Shown piece after piece: positions 1-11,866 of a stretch of 44,943 bases of DNA. The notes under the pieces were generated by a model that searched no databases, was not told where the DNA came from, and saw only the letters and a program-made list of their open reading frames with translations. The stretch spans positions 1-44,943 of the forward strand of contig NW_003153496.1 of the NCBI RefSeq assembly GCF_000003605.2. Reading direction: 5' to 3'. The position numbers were made by a program, and so were the translations under genes. The stretch is from Saccoglossus kowalevskii (Eukaryota > Hemichordata > Enteropneusta > Harrimaniidae). Position 1 is the first letter of the stretch. The number at the start of each line of letters is the position of its first letter.

Positions 1-533
1 CCGCATGAAACTACCAACTTTGCAATCGCTTTTCACAACTTTGTAAGCAGTTTGGTGTCGATTTTTCGGTTGACTGGTGTGATAATCTGCATATATATGA
101 GGCATTCTCGGAATATTTACTTTATGTTTTCACAATTTAACTCGGTGTTGTCATGATAATGATTTAGGTTAAATATTTAAGCTACTCCGCCAATATTTCC
201 TTCGTTTTTTCAACTTTGCACAAAGTTTTCTAACGTTTTACAGTCAGTTCACGTGAACATCTATATGCTGCTTTCAACTGGCTTTTATTAAATTGATCGA
301 CTTAACAACTGCGCCTTTCTATATGCCAACAACTTAGGTCATATATACAAATACATCAACCAACTTTGCAATAACTTTCCATTATTTTGCAATAACTTTG
401 CACGATGCGTTAACAGCGTAAAACCGACTACGTGCAGACAACATGAACAACGTGTTCGAGAAAATTAGAAGTAATTTGAAAAGTTTCCATTAATTAGAAA
501 AAGTTACAAAAACGCCACGATTTTGCACTATGA
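1..533. repeat. Monomer 0 (partial, rear B)
   Basis: The window opens inside the middle segment. The rear is class B. Near its end the paired 21-bp repeats are damaged: the second begins with TTATTTTGC and about 10 bp (ATCTTTACAC) are missing before GATGCG at 414. Confidence 0.95.
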
Positions 534-1477
534 ATGATTGACATCACAGTAAGAAAAAATGAAGGAACGTTGCCTTATATTTTTTCCATGAGTGTGATGA
601 AACAAAAAAAATATAAATTCTACAGGACTTTTACCCAGGTAGTCTCCCATGCAAGTACTAACCACGCCCGATTGTGCTTTACTTTAAACATTTGTCGAGC
701 ACCTAACCACACAGTAGCATGGATTATTCGAAATTAAGCCGAATTGGCGGCTATTTTATGTTTTGGACGTTTTCATTCGATATCGCTTGCACAGGTACCT
801 CTATATTGACCTATAACCTATACATACTTGATTTAACGCTACGTTGATTTAACACCAATTTACGAAATATTAATTCGTATTTCGAATTTTCTACTACGGG
901 ACTTGTTAATATGATATCAAAGGTAACAATCCCGCATGAAACTACCAACTTTGCAATCGCTTTTCACAACTTTGTAAGCAGTTTGTTGTCGATTTTTCGG
1001 TTGACTGGTGTGATAATCTGCATATATGTGAGGCATTCTCGGAACATTTACTTTATGTTTTCAAAATTGAACTGCGGGGTTGTCATGATAATGACTTGGC
1101 TTAAATATACAAGCAACTCCGCCAACATTTCCCTAGTTTTTTCCAACTTTGCGCGCTGGTTTATAACGTTTTACAGTCAGCTCACGTGAACATATATAGG
1201 CTGATTTTAACTGCCATTTATTAAATGTGTCGGCTAAAAAACTGTGCTTTTTTGATATGCCAACAACTTAGGTCATGTATACAAATACATCTACCAACTT
1301 TGCAATAACTTTCCACAACTTTGCAATAACTTTGCACATCTTTACACGATGCGTTAACAGCGTAAAACCGACTACGTGCAGACAACATGAACAACGTGTT
1401 CGAGAAAATTAGAAGTAATTTGAAAAGTTTCCATTAATTAAATAAAGTTACAAAAACGCCACGATTTTCCACTATGA
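534..1477. repeat. Monomer 1 (F1/M1/A), 944 bp
   Basis: Front has GAAGGAACG instead of GCAGGAACG. The second TGACCT half-site of the direct repeat is mutated to TAACCT. Confidence 0.95.
615..732 (-). pseudogene. 5S rRNA-derived element, copy 1
   Basis: 118 bp. Box C reads TGCATGGGAGACTACCTG, 15 of 18 matching vertebrate 5S. The T-run lies at 604-611. Compared with copy 30 it has GTAGC instead of GCAGC in the 5' part. Confidence 0.85.
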
Positions 1478-2420
1478 ATGATTGACATCACAGTAAGAAA
1501 AAATGCAGGAACGTTGCCTTATATTTTTTCCATGAGTGTGATGAAACAAAAAAAATGAAAATTCTACAGGACTTTTACCCAGGTAGTCTCCCATGCAAGT
1601 ACTAACCACGCCCGATTGTGCTTTACTTTAAACATTTGTCGAGCACCTAACCACACAGCAGCATGGATTATTCGAAATTAAGCCGAATTGGCGGCTACTT
1701 TATGTTTTGGATGTTTTCATTCGATATCGCTTGCACAGGTACCTCTATATTGACCTATGACCTATACATACTTGATTTAACGCTACGTTGATTTAACACC
1801 AATTTACAAAATATTAATTCGTATTTCGAATTTTCTACTACGGGACTTGTTAATATGATATCAAAGGTAACAATCCCGCATGAAACTACTAACTTTGCAA
1901 TCGTTTTTCACAACTTTGTAAGCAGTTTGTTGTCGATTTTTCGGTTGACTGGTGTGATAATCTGCATATATGTGAGGCATTCTCGGAACATTTACTTTAT
2001 GTTTTCAAAATTGAACTGTGGGGTTGTCATGATAATGACTTGGCTTAAATATACAAGCAACTCCGCCAACATTTCCCTAGTTTTTTCCAACTTTGCGCGC
2101 TGGTTTATAACGTTTTACAGTCAGCTCACGTGAACATATATAGGCTGATTTTAACTGCCATTTATTAAATGTGTCGGCTAAAAAACTGTGCTTTTTTATA
2201 TGCCAACAACTTAGGTCATGTATACAAATACATCTACCAACTTTGCAATAACTTTCCACAACTTTGCAATAACTTTGCACATCTTTACACGATGCGTTAA
2301 CAGCGTAAAACCGACTACGTGCAGACAACATGAACAACGTGTTCGAGAAAATTAGAAGTAATTTGAAAAGTTTCCATTAATTAAATAAAGTTACAAAAAC
2401 GCCACGATTTTTCACTATGA
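1478..2420. repeat. Monomer 2 (F1/M1/A), 943 bp
   Basis: Class A rear with GTGGGG in place of GCGGGG. The TGACCT-A-TGACCT repeat is intact at 1751-1763. Confidence 0.95.
1559..1676 (-). pseudogene. 5S rRNA-derived element, copy 2
   Basis: Box C as in copy 1. The linker between the 3' end and the T-run reads CATTTTC-side (plus strand ATGAAAATTC) rather than ATATAAATTC. Confidence 0.85.
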
Positions 2421-3365
2421 ATGATTGACATCACAGTAAGAAAAAATGCTGGGGACGTTGCCTTATATATTTTCCATGTGTGTGATGAAACAAAAAAAGT
2501 ATAAATTCTACAGGACTTTTACCCAGGTAGTCTCCCATGCAAGTACTAACCACGCCCGATTGTGCTTTACTTTAAACATTTGTCGAGCACCTAACTACAC
2601 AGTAGCATGGATTATTCGAAATTAAGCCGAATTGGCGGCTATTTTATGTTTTGGAGGTTTTCATTCTATATCGCTTGCACAGGTACCTCTATATTGACCT
2701 ATAACCTATACATACTTGATTTAACGCTACGTTGATTTAACACCAATTTACGAAATATTAATTCGTATTTCGAATTTTCTACTACGGGACTTGTTAATAT
2801 GATATCAAAGGTAACAATCCCGCATGAAACTACCAACTTTGCAATCGCTTTTCACAACTTTGTAAGCAGTTTGTTGTCGATTTTTCGGTTGACTGGTGTG
2901 ATAATCTGCATATATGTGAAGCATTCTCGGAACATTTACTTTATGTTTTCAAAATTGAACTGCGGGGTTGTCATGATAATGACTTGGCTTAAATATACGA
3001 GCAACTCCGCCAACATTTCCCTAGTTTTTTCCAACTTTGCGCGCTGGTTTATAACGTTTTACAGTCAGCTCACGTGAACATATATAGGCTGATTTTAACT
3101 GCCATTTATTAAATGTGTCGGCTAAAAAACTGTGCTTTTTTTATATGCCAACAACTTAGGTCATGTATACAAATACATCTACCAACTTTGCAATAACTTT
3201 CCACAACTTTGCAATAACTTTGCACATCTTTACACGATGCGTTAACAGCGTAAAACAAACTACGTGCAGACAACATGAACAACGTGTTCGAGAAAGTTAG
3301 AAGTAATTTGAAAAGTTTCCATTAATTAAATAAAGTTACAAAAACGCCACGATTTTCCACTATGA
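2421..3365. repeat. Monomer 3 (F2/M1/A), 945 bp
   Basis: Private GCTGGGGACG in the front. TGACCTATAACCT breaks one half-site. TATATCGC lacks the usual GATATCGC form (CTATATCGC at about 2669). Confidence 0.95.
2503..2620 (-). pseudogene. 5S rRNA-derived element, copy 3
   Basis: An F2 front is joined to an F1-type 5S-like core (box C TGCATGGGAGACTACCTG). The 5' part has plus-strand AACTACACAGTAGC, shared with copy 27. Confidence 0.85.
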
Positions 3366-4309
3366 ATGATTGACATCACAGTAAGAAAAAATGCAGGAAC
3401 GTTGCCTTATATTTTTTCCATGAGTGTGATGAAACAAAAAAAATATAAATTCTACAGGACTTTTACCCAGGTAGTCTCCCATGCAAGTACTAACCACGCC
3501 CGATTGTGCTTTACTTTAAACATTTGTCGAGCACCTAACCACACAGCAACATGGATTATTCGAAATTAAGCCGAATTGGCGGCTATTTTATGTTTTGGAG
3601 GTTTTCATTCGATATCGCTTGCACAGGTACCTCTATATTGACCTATGACCTATACATACTTGATTTAACGCTACGTTGATTTAACACCAATTTACGAAAT
3701 ATTAATTCGTATTTCGAATTTTCTACTACGGGACTTGTTAATATGATACCAAAGGTAACAATCCCGCATGAAACTACCAACTTTGCAATCGCTTTTCACA
3801 ACTTTGTAAGCAGTTTGTTGTCGATTTTTCAGTTGACTGGTGTGATAATCTGCATATATGTGAGGCATTCTCGGAACATTTACTTTATGTTTTCAAAATT
3901 GAACTGCGGGGATGTCATGATAATGACTTGGCTTAAATATACAAGCAAATCCGCCAACATTTCCCTAGTTTTTTCCAACTTTGCGCGCTGGTTTATAACG
4001 TTTTACAGTCAGCTCACGTGAACATATATAGGCTGATTTTAACTGCCATTTATTAAATGTGTCGGCTAAAAAACTGTGCTTTTTTTATATGCCAACAACT
4101 TAGGTCATGTATACAAATACATCTACCAACTTTGCAATAACTTTCCACAACTTTGCAATAACTTTGCACATCTTTACACGATGCGTTAACAGCGTAAAAC
4201 AAACTACGTGCAGACAACATGAACAACGTGTTCGAGAAAATTAGAAGTAATTTGAAAAGTTTCCATTAATTAAATAAAGTTACAAAAACGCCACGATTTT
4301 GCACTATGA
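3366..4309. repeat. Monomer 4 (F1/M1/A), 944 bp
   Basis: Carries ATACCAAAGG in M1 and the GGGGATGTC/AGCAAATCC rear variants also seen in monomers 36, 40 and 42. Confidence 0.95.
3447..3564 (-). pseudogene. 5S rRNA-derived element, copy 4
   Basis: Standard core. Plus-strand CAGCAACATGG in the 5' part. Confidence 0.85.
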
Positions 4310-5252
4310 ATGATTGACATCACAGTAAGAAAAAATGCAGGAACGTTGCCTTATATTTTTTCCATGAGTGTGATGAAACAAAAAAAATATAAATTCTACA
4401 GGACTTTTACCCAGGTAGTCTCCCATGCAAGTACTAACCACGCCCGACTGTGCTTTACTTTAAACATTTGTCGATCACCTAACCACACAGCAGCATGGAT
4501 TATTCGAAATTAAGCCGAATTGGCGGCTATTTTATGTTTTGGAGGTTTTCATTCGATATCGCTTGCACAGGTACCTCTATATTGACCTATGACCTATACA
4601 TACTTGATTTAACGCTACGTTGATTTAACACCAATTTACGAAATATTAATTCGTATTTCGAATTTTCTACTACGGGACTTGTTAATATGATATCAAAGGT
4701 AACAATCCCGCATGAAACTACCAACTTTGCAATCGCTTTTCACAACTTTGTAAGCAGTTTGTTGTCGATTTTTCGGTTGACTTTTGTGATAATCTGCATA
4801 TATGTGAGGCATTCTCGGAACATTTACTTTATGTTTTCAAAATTGAACTGCGGGGTTGTCATGATAATGACTTGGCTTAAATATACAAGCAACTCCGCCA
4901 ACATTTCCCTAGTTTTTTCCAACTTTGCGCGCTGGTTTATAACGTTTTACAGTCAGCTCACGTGAACATATATAGGCTGATTTTAACTGCCATTTATTAA
5001 ATGTGTCGGCTAAAAAACTGTGCTTTTTTATATGCCAACAACTTAGGTCATGTATACAAATACATCTACCAACTTTGCAATAACTTTCCACAACTTTGCA
5101 ATAACTTTGCACATCTTTACACGATGCGTTAACAGCGTAAAACAAACTACGTGCAGACAACATGAACAACGTGTTCGAGAAAATTAGAAGTAATTTGAAA
5201 AGTTTCCATTAATTAAATAAAGTTACAAAAACGCCACGATTTTCCACTATGA
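4310..5252. repeat. Monomer 5 (F1/M1/A), 943 bp
   Basis: Private GACTTTTGTG where other copies have GACTGGTGTG (about 4779). Confidence 0.95.
4391..4508 (-). pseudogene. 5S rRNA-derived element, copy 5
   Basis: Standard box C. Plus-strand CCGACTGTGC flanks box A, and GTCGATCACC is private. Confidence 0.85.
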
Positions 5253-6216
5253 ATGATTGACATCACAGTAAGAAAAAATGCAGGGGACGTTGCCTTATAA
5301 ATTTTCCATGTGTGTGATGAAACAAAAAAGTATAAATTCTACAGGTCTTTTACTCAGGTAGCCTCCCATGCAAGCACTAATCTCGCCCGACTGTGCTTTA
5401 CTTTAAACATTTGACGAGCACCTAATCACACAGCAGTATGGATTATTTGAAGTTAAGCCGAATTGGCGGATATTTTATATTTTGAATGTTTTCACTCGAT
5501 ATCGCTTGCACAGGTACCTTCTATATTGACCTATGACCTTTACATACTTGATATAACACGTCGGTGATTTAACACAAATTTAAGAAATATTAATTCGTAT
5601 TTCGAATTTTCTACTACTGGACTTGTTGATATGATATCACAGGTAACACTCCCGCATGAAACTACCAACTTTGCAATCGCTTTTCACAACTTTGTAAGCA
5701 GTTTGGTGTCGATTTTTCGGTTGACTGGTGTGATAATCTGCATATATGTGAGGCATTCTCGGAATATTTACTTTATGTTTTCACAATTTAACTCGGTGTT
5801 GTCATGATAATGATTTAGGTAAAATATTTAAGCTACTCCGCCAATATTTCCTTCGTTTTTTCAACTTTGCACAAAGTTTTCTAACGTTTTACAGTCAGTT
5901 CACGTGAACATCTATATGCTGCTTTCAACTGGCTTTTACTAAATTGATCGACTTAACAACTGCGCCTTTCCATATGCCAACAACTTAGGTCATATATACA
6001 AATACATCAACCAACTTTACAATAACTTTCCACAACTTTGCAATAACTTTCCACAACTTTGCAATAACTTTGCACATCTTTACACGATGCGTTAACAGCG
6101 TAAAACCCACTACGTGCTGACAACATGAACAAACTTATTCGTGAAAATTACAAGTAATTTGAAAAGTTTCCATTAATTAGAAAAAGTTACAAAAACGCCA
6201 CGATTTTGCACTATGA
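5253..6216. repeat. Monomer 6 (F2/M3/B), 964 bp, extra 21-bp unit
   Basis: The longest monomer: the ACTTTGCAATA 21-bp repeat is present three times (6012-6074) instead of twice, which accounts for the extra length. Confidence 0.95.
5334..5451 (-). pseudogene. 5S rRNA-derived element, copy 6
   Basis: Belongs to the diverged core type: box C TGCATGGGAGGCTACCTG (14 of 18 to vertebrate 5S). Private plus-strand changes are CTAATCTCGCC, TTGACGAGC and TTTGAAG. Confidence 0.82.
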
Positions 6217-7158
6217 ATGATTGACATCACAGTAAGAAAAAATGCAGGAACGTTGCCTTATATTTTTTACATGAGTGTGATGAAACAAAAAAAAGTAAAT
6301 TCTACAGGACTTTTACCCAGGTAGTCTCCCATGCAAGTACTAACCACGCCCGATTGTGCTTTACTTTAAACATTTGTCGAGCACCTAACCACACAGCAGC
6401 ATGGATTATTCGAAATTAAGCCGAATTGGCGGCTATTTTATGTTTTGGATGTTTTCATTCGATATCGCTTGCACAGGTACCTCTATATTGACCTATGACC
6501 TATACATACTTGATTTAACGCTACGTTGATTTAACACCAATTTACAAAATATTAATTCGTATTTCGAATTTTCTACTACGGGACTTGTTAATATGATATC
6601 AAAGGTAACAATCCCGCATGAAACTACTAACTTTGCAATCGTTTTTCACAACTTTGTAAGCAGTTTGTTGTCGATTTTTCGGTTGACTGGTGTGATAATC
6701 TGCATATATGTGAGGCATTCTCGGAACATTTACTTTATGTTTTGAAAATTGAACTGCGGGGTTGTCATGATAATGACTTGGCTTAAATATACAAGCAACT
6801 CCGCCAACATTTCCCTAGTTTTTTCCAACTTTGCGCGCTGGTTTATAACGTTTTACAGTCAGCTCACGTGAACATATATAGGCTGATTTTAACTGCCATT
6901 TATTAAATGTGTCGGCTAAAAAACTGTGCTTTTTTATATGCCAACAACTTAGGTCATGTATACAAATACATCTACCAACTTTGCAATAACTTTCCACAAC
7001 TTTGCAATAACTTTGCACATCTTTACACGATGCGTTAACAGCGTAAATCCGACTACGTGCAGACAACATGAACAACGTGTTCGAGAAAATTAGAAGTAAT
7101 TTGAAAAGTTTCCATTAATTAAATAAAGTTACAAAAACGCCACGATTTTGCGCTATGA
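6217..7158. repeat. Monomer 7 (F1/M1/A), 942 bp
   Basis: ACTACTAACTTTGCAATCG and ATGTTTTGAAAATTG mark a sub-family with monomers 8, 11 and 12. The TTTTGA change puts a stop in the class A open frame. Confidence 0.95.
6297..6414 (-). pseudogene. 5S rRNA-derived element, copy 7
   Basis: Standard core followed by a run of eight T (minus strand) separated by only TAC from the 3' end. Confidence 0.85.
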
Positions 7159-8100
7159 ATGATTGACATCACAGTAAGAAAAAATGCAGGAACGTTGCCT
7201 TATATTTTTTCCATGAGTGTGATGAAACAAAAAAAAAGTAAATTCTACAGGACTTTTACCCAGGTAGTCTCCCATGCAAGTACTAACCACGCCCGATTGT
7301 GCTTTACTTTAAACATTTGTCGAGCACCTAACCACACAGCAGCATGGATTATTCGAAATTAAGCCGAATTGGCGGCTATTTTATGTTTTGGATGTTTTCA
7401 TTCGATATCGCTTGCACAGGTACCTCTATATTGACCTATGACCTATACATACTTGATTTAACGCTACGTTGATTTAACACCAATTTACAAAATATTAATT
7501 CGTATTTCGAATTTTCTACTACGGGACTTGTTAATATGATATCAAAGGTAACAATCCCGCATGAAACTACTAACTTTGCAATCGTTTTTCACAACTTTGT
7601 AAGCAGTTTGTTGTCGATTTTTCGGTTGACTGGTGTGATAATCTGCATATATGTGAGGCATTCTCGGAACATTTACTTTATGTTTTGAAAATTGAACTGC
7701 GGGGTTGTCATGATAATGACTTAGTTAAATATACAAGCAACTCCGCCAACATTTCCCTAGTTTTTTCCAACTTTGCGCGCTGGTTTATAACGTTTACAGT
7801 CAGCTCACGTGAACATATATAGGCTGATTTTAACTGCCATTTATTAAATGTGTCGGCTAAAAAACTGTGCTTTTTTTATATGCCAACAACTTAGGTCATG
7901 TATACAAATACATCTACCAACTTTGCAATAACTTTCCACAACTTAGCAATAACTTTGCACATCTTTACACGATGCGTTAACAGCGTAAAACAAACTACGT
8001 GCAGACAACATGAACAACGTGTTCGAGAAAATTAGAAGTAATTTGAAAAGTTTCCATTAATTAAATAAAGTTACAAAAACGCCACGATTTTCCACTATGA
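7159..8100. repeat. Monomer 8 (F1/M1/A), 942 bp
   Basis: GACTTAGTTAAAT lacks two bases of GACTTGGCTTAAAT, and AACGTTTACAG lacks one T. The second 21-bp unit reads CAACTTAGCAATAAC, a marker shared with monomers 15, 26, 37 and 40. Confidence 0.95.
7240..7357 (-). pseudogene. 5S rRNA-derived element, copy 8
   Basis: Standard core with a nine-base T-run. Confidence 0.85.
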
Positions 8101-9043
8101 ATGATTGACATCACAGTAAGAAAAAATGCAGGAACGTTGCCTTATATTTTTTCCATGAGTGTGATGAAACAAAAAAAATATAAATTCTACAGGACTTTTA
8201 CCCAGGTAGTCTCCCATGCAAGTACTAACCACGCCCGATTGTGCTTTACTTTAAACATTTGTCGAGCACCTAACCACGCAGCAGCATGGATTATTCGAAA
8301 TTAAGCCGAATTGGCGGCTATTTTATGTTTTGGAGGTTTTCATTCGATATCGCTTGCACAGGTACCTCTATATTGACCTATGACCTATATATACTTAATT
8401 TAACGCTACGTTGATTTAACACCAATTTACGAAATATTAATTCGTATTTCGAATTTTCTACTACGGGACTTGTTAATATGATATCAAAGGTAACAATCCC
8501 GCATGAAACTACCAACTTTGCAATCGCTTTTCACAACTTTGTAAGCAGTTTGTTGTCGATTTTTCGGTTGACTGGTGTGATAATCTGCATATATGTGAGG
8601 CATTCTCGGAACATTTACTTTATGTTTTCAAAATTGAACTGCGGGGTTGTCATGATAATGACTTGGCTTAAATATACAAGCAACTCCGCCAATATATCCT
8701 TCGTTTTTTCAACTTTGCACAAAGTTTTCTAACGTTTTACAGTCAGTTCACGTGAACATCTATATGCTGCTTTCAACTGGCTTTAATTAAATTGATCGAC
8801 TTAACAACTGCGCCTTTCTATATGCCAACAACTTAGGTCATATATACAAATACATCAACCAACTTTACAATAACTTTCCACAACTTTGCAATAACTTTGT
8901 ACATCTTTACACGATGCGTTAACAGCGTAAAACCAACTACGTGCTGACAACATGAACAAACTTATTCGTGAAAATTACAAGTGATTTGAAAAGTTTCCAT
9001 TAATTAGAAAAAGTTACAAAAACGCCACGATTTTGCACTATGA
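8101..9043. repeat. Monomer 9 (F1/M1/A-to-B hybrid), 943 bp
   Basis: Class A up to CAACTCCGCCAA at about 8690, then class B from TATATCCTTCG onward. The same junction appears in monomers 16 and 38. Confidence 0.95.
8182..8299 (-). pseudogene. 5S rRNA-derived element, copy 9
   Basis: Standard core. Plus-strand AACCACGCAGCAG is shared only with copies 16 and 38. Confidence 0.85.
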
Positions 9044-9123
9044 ATGATTGACATCACAGTAAGAAAAAATGCAGGAACGTTGCCTTATATTTTTTCCATG
9101 AGTGTGATGAAACAAAAAAATAT

Positions 9124-9241
9124 AAATTCTACAGGACTTTTACCCAGGTAGTCTCCCATGCAAGTACTAACCACGCCCGATTGTGCTTTACTTTAAACAT
9201 TTGTCGAGCACTTAGCCACACAGCAGCATGGATTATTCGAA
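9124..9241 (-). pseudogene. 5S rRNA-derived element, copy 10
   Basis: Standard core. CACTTAGCCACAC in the plus-strand 5' part ties it to copies 17, 21, 33 and 39. Confidence 0.85.
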
Positions 9242-9651
9242 ATTAAGCCGAATTGGCGGCTATTTTATGTTTTGGAGGTTTTCATTTGATATCGCTTGCA
9301 CAGGTACCTCTATATTGACCTATGACCTATACATACTTGATTTAACACTACGTTGATTTAACACCAATTTACGAAATATTTGTTCGTATTTCGAATTTTC
9401 TACTACGGGACTTGTTAATATGATATCACAGTTAACAATCCCTCTTGAAACTACCAACTTTGCAATCTTATTTCACAACTTTGTAAGCAGTTTGTTGTCG
9501 GGTTTTCGGTTGACTGGTGTGATAATCGGCTTATATGTGAGGCATTCTCGGAACATTTACTTTATGTTTTCACAATTTAACTCGGTGTTGTCATGATAAT
9601 GATTTAGGTTAAATATTTAAGCTACTCCGCCAATATTTCCTTCGTTTTTTC

Positions 9652-9667
9652 AACTTTGCACAAAGTT
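9652..9667. repeat. Inverted repeat specific to class B rears (example)
   Basis: AACTTTG-CA-CAAAGTT: perfect 7-bp arms around 2 bp. Present in nearly every class B rear (monomer 21 has CCC, monomer 44 has CAACG). In class A the right arm is replaced by CGCGCTGG. Confidence 0.9.
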
Positions 9668-9983
9668 TTCTAACGTTTTACAGTCAGTTCACGTGAACAT
9701 CTATATGCTGCTTTCAACTGGCTTTAATTAAATTGATCGACTTAACAACTGCGCCTTTCTATATGCCAACAACTTAGGTCATGTATACAAATACATCAAC
9801 CAACTTTACAATAACTTTCCACAACTTTGCAATAACTTTGCACATCTTTACACGATGCGTTAACAGCGTAAAACAAACTACGTGCAGACAACATGAACAA
9901 CTTGTTCGTGAAAATTACAAGTAATTTGAAAAGTTTTCATTAATTAGAAAAAGTTACAAAAACGCCACCATTTTGCACTATGA

Positions 9984-10922
9984 ATGATTGACATCACAGT
10001 AAGAAAAAATGCAGGAACGTTGCCTTATATTTTTCCATGAGTGTGATGAAACAAAAACAAATATAAATTCTACAGGACTTTTACCCAGTCTCCCATGCAA
10101 GTACTAACCTCGCCCGATTGTGCTTTACTTTAAACATTTGTCGAGCACCTAACCACACAGCAACATGGATTATTCGAAATTAAGCCGAATTGGCGGCTAT
10201 TTTATGTTTTGGAGGTTTTCATTCGATATCGCTTGCACAGGTACCTCTATATTGACCTATGACCTATACATACTTGATTTAACGCTACGTTGATTTAACA
10301 CCAATTTACAAAATATTAATTCGTATTTCGAATTTTCTACTACGGGACTTGTTAATATGATATCAAAGGTAACAATCCCGCATGAAACTACTAACTTTGC
10401 AATCGTTTTTCACAACTTTGTAAGCAGTTTGTTGTCGATTTTTCGGTTGACTGGTGTGATAATCTGCATATATGTGAGGCATTCTCGGAACATTTACTTT
10501 ATGTTTTGAAAATTGAACTGCGGGGTTGTCATGATAATGACTTGGCTTAAATATACAAGCAACTCCGCCAACATTTCCCTAGTTTTTTCCAACTTTGCGC
10601 GCTGGTTTATAACGTTTTACAGTCAGCTCACGTGAACATATATAGGCTGATTTTAACTGCCATTTATTAAATGTGTCGGCTAAAAAACTGTGCTTTTTTA
10701 TATGCCAACAACTTAGGTCATGTATACAAATACATCTACCAACTTTGCAATAACTTTCCACAACTTTGCAATAACATTGCACATCTTTACACGATGCGTT
10801 AACAGCGTAAAACCGACTACGTGCAGACAACATGAACAACGTGTTCGAGAAAATTAGAAGTAATTTGAAAAGTTTCCATTAATTAAATAAAGTTACAAAA
10901 ACGCCACGATTTTCCACTATGA
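9984..10922. repeat. Monomer 11 (F1/M1/A), 939 bp
   Basis: Front half matches monomer 34 (shared GCCACCATTTT just before the start), the rear half matches monomers 7 and 8: a visible recombinant. ATAACATTGC in the second 21-bp unit is private. Confidence 0.95.
10065..10178 (-). pseudogene. 5S rRNA-derived element, copy 11, box C deleted
   Basis: 114 bp: four bases are missing inside box C (plus-strand ACCCAGTCTCCC), and the T-run is interrupted by a G (T3-G-T5). Identical defects in copy 34. Confidence 0.85.
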
Positions 10923-11866
10923 ATGATTGACATCACAGTACGAAAAAATGCAGGGGACGTTGCCTTATATATTTTCCATGTGTGTGGTGAAACAAAAAAA
11001 GTATAAATTCTACAGGACTTTTACCCAGGTAGTCTCCCATGCAAGTACTAACCACGCCCGATTGTGCTTTACTTTAAACATTTGTCGAGCACCTAACCAC
11101 ACAGCAGCATGGATTATTCGAAATTAAGCCGAATTGGCGGCTACTTTATGTTTTGGATGTTTTCATTCGATATCGCTTGCACAGGTACCTCTATATTGAC
11201 CTATGACCTATACATACTTGATTTAACGCTACGTTGATTTAACACCAATTTACAAAATATTAATTCGTATTTCGAATTTTCTACTACGGGACTTGTTAAT
11301 ATGATATCAAAGGTAACAATCCCGCATGAAACTACTAACTTTGCAATCGTTTTTCACAACTTTGTAAGCAGTTTGTTGTCGATTTTTCGGTTGACTGGTG
11401 TGATAATCTGCATATATGTGAGGCATTCTCGGAACATTTACTTTATGTTTTGAAAATTGAACTGCGGGGTTGTCATGATAATGACTTAGGTTAAATATAC
11501 AAGCAACTCCGCCAACATTTCCCTAGTTTTTTCCAACTTTGCGCGCTGGTTTATAACGTTTTACAGTCAGCTCACGTGAACATATATAGGCTGATTTTAA
11601 CTGCCATTTATTAAATGTGTCGGCTAAAAAACTGTGCTTTTTTATATGCCAACAACTTAGGTCATGTATACAAATACATCTACCAACTTTGCAATAACTT
11701 TCCACAACTTTGCAATAACTTTGCACATCTTTACACGATGCGTTAACAGCGTAAAACCGACTACGTGCAGACAACATGAACAACGTGTTCGAGAAAATTA
11801 GAAGTAATTTGAAAAGTTTCCATTAATTAAATAAAGTTACAAAAACGCCACGATTTTCCACTATGA
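10923..11866. repeat. Monomer 12 (F2/M1/A), 944 bp
   Basis: Front has GTACGAAAAAATG, shared with monomers 13 and 47. Confidence 0.95.
11005..11122 (-). pseudogene. 5S rRNA-derived element, copy 12
   Basis: F2 front with a standard F1-type core. TGTGTGGTG next to the T-run is private. Confidence 0.85.

Larger units (their letters stand above)
8101..9983. repeat. Two-monomer block H (copy 1 of 3)
   Basis: Monomers 9-10. The same hybrid-plus-M2/B pair recurs as 16-17 (14697-16576) and 38-39 (35420-37302). Similarity starts upstream, at the CAACTTAGCAATAAC marker at the end of monomers 8, 15 and 37. Confidence 0.85.
9044..9983. repeat. Monomer 10 (F1/M2/B), 940 bp
   Basis: Marked by GTCGGGTTTTCGG and ATCGGCTTATATG, shared with 17, 21, 25, 33, 35 and 39. 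Confidence 0.95.
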
